Source: Planctomycetaceae bacterium
Lineage (GTDB): Bacteria > Planctomycetota > Planctomycetia > Pirellulales > UBA1268
Assembly: GCA_030616935.1 (NCBI GenBank)
Contig: JAUWWJ010000046.1
Span: forward strand, 1-8,985
Reading direction: 5' to 3'
DNA: 8,985 bases
Under the pieces are notes generated by a model. That model saw only the letters and a program-made list of their open reading frames with translations, was not told where the DNA came from and searched no databases. How positions within the stretch are numbered: position 1 is the first letter of the stretch; every line of letters begins with the position of its first letter. Made by a program: the position numbers and the translations under genes. Positions 7,009-8,985 of the stretch are shown one piece after another.

Positions 7009-7821
7009 ATGACTCGTAGCAAGAACTCATTCGGCGTCAATCGAAATTTGAATCCTGCAATCAGTTTGTTTGTTTGCTTGTTTGTTTTCGCGCTTGTGAG
7101 TCAAGCTCCGGCTGCTGAGTGGGCGAGCCTCAAAGGTCGGTTTGTGTTCGATGGCACACCGCCAACTCCTGTTGAAATAACCGCTGATAAGGACGTTGAA
7201 GTGTGTGGCAAGCACAAGCTTGTAAACGAGGAACTTGTTGTTTCGGATGACAAGGGGATCGCAAACGTTGTCCTGTTTGTTCGCTCAAAAGGAGTCACGG
7301 TGCATCCGGATTTGGAAGACGGGTCCAAGGCAGATCCAGTGGTTCTAGATAATAAAGATTGCCGGTTTCAGCCCCATGTTGGATTCGTCCAAACGGGACA
7401 GACGTTGACAATTAAAAACTCTGACTCAGTAGGTCATAACAGCAATATCGCAACAATGAAAAACTCACCAAGCAATAGTCTTGTTCCGAGCAATGGTTCG
7501 TCGGATGTGACGTTCAGTAGTGACGAAGCTATTCCAGCGTCAGTGACATGTAATATTCATCCTTGGATGAAGGCGTATTTAGTGATTCGTCCAAATCCAT
7601 ATGGCGCGGTCAGCGGGGCAGATGGCAGTTTTGAAATAGAAAATCTTCCAGTTGGCGAAGAACTTGAATTTCAGCTCTGGCATGAGAAGGGTGGATATCT
7701 CGATGAGTTTACACTCGGAGGAAAAAAGGCTTCCGCAAAAAGGGGCCGAATAGATTTCACTGTTGAAGAGGGTGGAACAGACCTCGGTGACATCGTTGTA
7801 GATGCCAAGATGTTTAACTAA
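7009..7821 (+). CDS. secreted amicyanin-like cupredoxin with C-terminal regulatory-like segment
   Basis: This is a probable periplasmic type 1 copper protein of 270 residues. A signal peptide is visible: positive N-terminus, hydrophobic core about 18-31, and an APAA-E cleavage site near 36/37. The copper ligands predicted by pattern are H143 (in VGHNSN), C181, H184 and M187 (in CNIHPWM). The C-x2-H-x2-M spacing matches amicyanin (CTPHPFM) rather than plastocyanin, which has C-x2-H-x4-M. C66 and C118 are also present in the neighbouring paralogue and could form a disulfide. After the copper site, DGSFEIENLPVGEELEFQ (205-222) resembles a carboxypeptidase-regulatory or transthyretin-like beta segment. 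Placed 12 bases after the octaheme cytochrome gene, it is a good candidate for the soluble acceptor of its electrons. Homologues are often given vague names such as methylamine utilisation protein; no amine dehydrogenase genes are present here. Confidence 0.75.
   Translation: MTRSKNSFGVNRNLNPAISLFVCLFVFALVSQAPAAEWASLKGRFVFDGTPPTPVEITADKDVEVCGKHKLVNEELVVSDDKGIANVVLFVRSKGVTVHPDLEDGSKADPVVLDNKDCRFQPHVGFVQTGQTLTIKNSDSVGHNSNIATMKNSPSNSLVPSNGSSDVTFSSDEAIPASVTCNIHPWMKAYLVIRPNPYGAVSGADGSFEIENLPVGEELEFQLWHEKGGYLDEFTLGGKKASAKRGRIDFTVEEGGTDLGDIVVDAKMFN
7064..7084 (+). repeat. imperfect tetranucleotide GTTT tract inside the signal-peptide codons
   Basis: The bases read as five GTTT-type units, three perfect, one GCTT, then one GTTT followed by G. 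They encode the hydrophobic core LFVCLFV of the signal peptide. The tract is short and interrupted, so it may be only codon chance. Confidence 0.4.
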
Positions 7822-7830
7822 TTTGATAAT

Positions 7831-7858
7831 GGGCCATAGGTGGCCTTATTTGCTTTTT
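7831..7858 (+). terminator. hairpin with T tract between the two cupredoxin genes
   Basis: GGGCCA (7831-7836) and TGGCCT (7841-7846) can pair as a 6-bp stem, with one G-U pair, around TAGG. A T-rich stretch follows, ending CTTTTT at 7853-7858. It lies 9 bases after the stop of the first cupredoxin gene. The stem is weak and the T run is set back by about 7 bases, so partial termination or RNA-end protection that lowers expression of the second gene is more likely than a full stop. Confidence 0.35.
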
Positions 7859-7883
7859 ACGGAGAAAACGAGAATCGACTGAG

Positions 7884-8765
7884 ATGCTGAGACATTGTTA
7901 CGAAATACTGTTTGTGTTGTTTGCAGCGACACTCTGTCTTGGGTGTGGGCAAAAACGAGTCGTAGGTCCTGCACCTGACATGGCAGCCGCTCTCGACTTG
8001 CGAGAAATGCTTGAACAAGAGGCGGGTGCCGAGGGGAAAGAAGATGACAAAGCTCTTGGTACTGGGTGGGCGTCTCTGAAAGGTAAATTTACTTTTGCTG
8101 GAAACCCAGGTGCTCCGAAAGCACTCGTTGTCGATAAAGACACCGCGGTATGCTCCAAAGACGGAATGCAGCTTTTTGAGCAAAGCCTTATTGTTGATGA
8201 GGCAAGTAAAGGGATCGCAAATGTTGTAGTTTTCCTGCGGAAGTCAAGCCGCGTAAAAAACGAGTCGGCGACAGAGAAACTCGTTATGGATCAAAAAAAC
8301 TGTGAGTTTCTCACGCCTGTTTTTGCAGCACGGGTTGGTCAGGCGGTTGATGTGAAAAATAGTGATCCAATCGGTCACAACACAAATATTTCGGGGACGA
8401 GTTTTAATCAACTCATCCCCTCCGGCGATTCGACCGTCTTCACACCGAGTCGGGAAACTGGCCTGCCAGTTTCTGTGACCTGCAACATCCATCCGTGGAT
8501 GAAGGCTTATGCGGTTTTTCGGGAAGACGGGTATGTAGCGGTGTCTTCCGGTGATGGGACGTTTGAGATTCCAGATCTTCCAGCTGGAGAACCGCTTGAG
8601 TTTCAGGTTTGGCATGAACGGGCGACCGGCCGAAGCGGTGCGTTGGATCTGGATCAGCCTGAGTTGAAGTGGAACTCAAAGGGTCGGTTTAAGGTTACCT
8701 TGAAAGAGAACGAAGTGCGTGATCTTGGAACGATTGAAATACCTGCTGATGCGATTAGTGGTTGA
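7884..8765 (+). CDS. lipoprotein amicyanin-like cupredoxin, paralogue of the upstream gene
   Basis: This is a probable membrane-tethered type 1 copper protein of 293 residues. The N-terminus has a hydrophobic stretch (about 8-19) ending in CLGC, a slightly unusual lipobox, with C21 as the likely lipidated residue. A charged linker to about 60 follows. Predicted copper ligands are H165 (IGHNTN), C200, H203 and M206. SVTCNIHPWMKAY is identical to the first cupredoxin over 13 residues, and the paralogues also share GWASLKG/EWASLKG-type starts, KGIANVV, C90/C140 and a closing FEI-LP-GE-LEFQ-WHE pattern. Codons for the shared motif differ at many silent positions, so the duplication is not recent. 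One tethered and one free carrier would suit a short electron path between membrane complex and oxidase. No good Shine-Dalgarno is seen: GGAG at 7861-7864 is too far from the ATG. Confidence 0.75.
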   Translation: MLRHCYEILFVLFAATLCLGCGQKRVVGPAPDMAAALDLREMLEQEAGAEGKEDDKALGTGWASLKGKFTFAGNPGAPKALVVDKDTAVCSKDGMQLFEQSLIVDEASKGIANVVVFLRKSSRVKNESATEKLVMDQKNCEFLTPVFAARVGQAVDVKNSDPIGHNTNISGTSFNQLIPSGDSTVFTPSRETGLPVSVTCNIHPWMKAYAVFREDGYVAVSSGDGTFEIPDLPAGEPLEFQVWHERATGRSGALDLDQPELKWNSKGRFKVTLKENEVRDLGTIEIPADAISG

Positions 8766-8789
8766 TTTAGTCGTCCGCGATGCCTGCTC

Positions 8790-8804
8790 CCCTCCTGCGG
8801 AGGG
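8790..8804 (+). terminator. GC-rich hairpin after the second cupredoxin gene
   Basis: CCCTCC and GGAGGG form a perfect 6-bp stem around TGC, 24 bases after the stop codon. No T run follows, so it is not a canonical Rho-independent terminator, but its place at the end of the five-gene run suggests a role in 3' end formation. The stretch 8805-8871 shows an AT-rich run (TTTAAATTTAATAAT) before the next gene, but I could not place a convincing -35/-10 pair. Confidence 0.4.
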
Positions 8805-8886
8805 TGCTGGCTCCTAGTCGAGTAGCGTTGGTCTATCCTTAGTGTAGAGAAGAGAAAGTTTAAATTTAATAATGGAGTCAATCGTC

Positions 8887-8985
8887 GTGAACAACGTGAT
8901 CGCATGGTGTTGTGCGTTCGGCCCAGTACGGAGAGCAAGAGCTACAAACTTGCTGGGCGTAATCTCTGTTGTTGCAGTCTCTTTG
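8887..8985 (+). CDS. 5' end of a further gene with a hydrophobic N-terminus (partial)
   Basis: An open frame runs off the right edge. The chosen GTG at 8887 has GGAG at 8874-8877, 9 bases upstream. An in-frame ATG at 8872 gives five more residues but has a poorer ribosome site. The visible 33 residues have positive charges (RRARAT) followed by a hydrophobic run LLGVISVVAVSL, as in a signal peptide or first membrane helix. The product cannot be identified. From context, an electron-transfer or oxidase component would be plausible, but that is only a guess. Confidence 0.45.
   Translation, partial: MNNVIAWCCAFGPVRRARATNLLGVISVVAVSL

Noticed and set aside
7884..8765. Possible recent duplication or gene conversion between the two cupredoxin genes
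   Set aside because: The proteins share the copper motif exactly, but codons differ at many silent positions even within it, and flanking regions do not match, so the duplication is old.
7009..8765. Methylamine utilisation locus
   Set aside because: The copper-site spacing is like amicyanin, but no methylamine dehydrogenase subunit or maturation gene is present; the neighbours are quinol-oxidising and multiheme proteins.

Overview
The window carries a compact, one-directional (+ strand) gene cluster for a periplasmic or inner-membrane electron-transfer chain. Five complete genes fill nearly all of it, and a sixth probably begins at the right edge. From left to right they encode a cytochrome b6-type protein (88-861), a multi-pass membrane protein with a cytochrome b6f subunit IV-like core (940-2265), a 1558-residue membrane-anchored octaheme cytochrome c with a PDZ domain (2320-6996), and two paralogous amicyanin-like cupredoxins. 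One cupredoxin looks secreted (7009-7821) and the other is a probable lipoprotein (7884-8765). No RNA gene, insertion sequence or CRISPR array was seen.

Organism: a Gram-negative bacterium with cytochrome c maturation, most likely a member of the Planctomycetota. This is an inference. It rests on the very large multiheme cytochrome with a PDZ insert, on a cupredoxin family with a C-terminal carboxypeptidase-regulatory-like segment that I associate with planctomycetes, on medium G+C by eye, and on weak or absent Shine-Dalgarno sites before most genes. No phylogenetic marker is present to confirm it.

How the genes probably work together: the first two genes together supply the quinol-oxidising core of a Rieske/cytochrome b (b6f-like) complex, split as in cyanobacteria and plastids. 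The cytochrome b6 part keeps all four heme b histidines with b6f-type spacing, and it keeps the cysteine that binds the extra heme c' (ci). The subunit IV part has lost the Glu of the PEWY motif. No Rieske iron-sulfur protein lies in the window, so it is presumably encoded just upstream or elsewhere. The octaheme protein would take the place of cytochrome f or c1 as a long wire. It has an N-terminal anchor, a coiled-coil stalk, three hemes around a PDZ domain, and then five cytochrome c modules with predicted His-Met ligation. The two cupredoxins would be mobile and tethered one-electron carriers passing electrons to a terminal oxidase or another acceptor.

Layout outside genes: 1-87 holds a possible end of an upstream gene and a small hairpin. 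The gaps between genes are 78, 54, 12 and 62 bases. After 8765 there is a GC-rich hairpin and then the likely start of another gene with a hydrophobic N-terminus.
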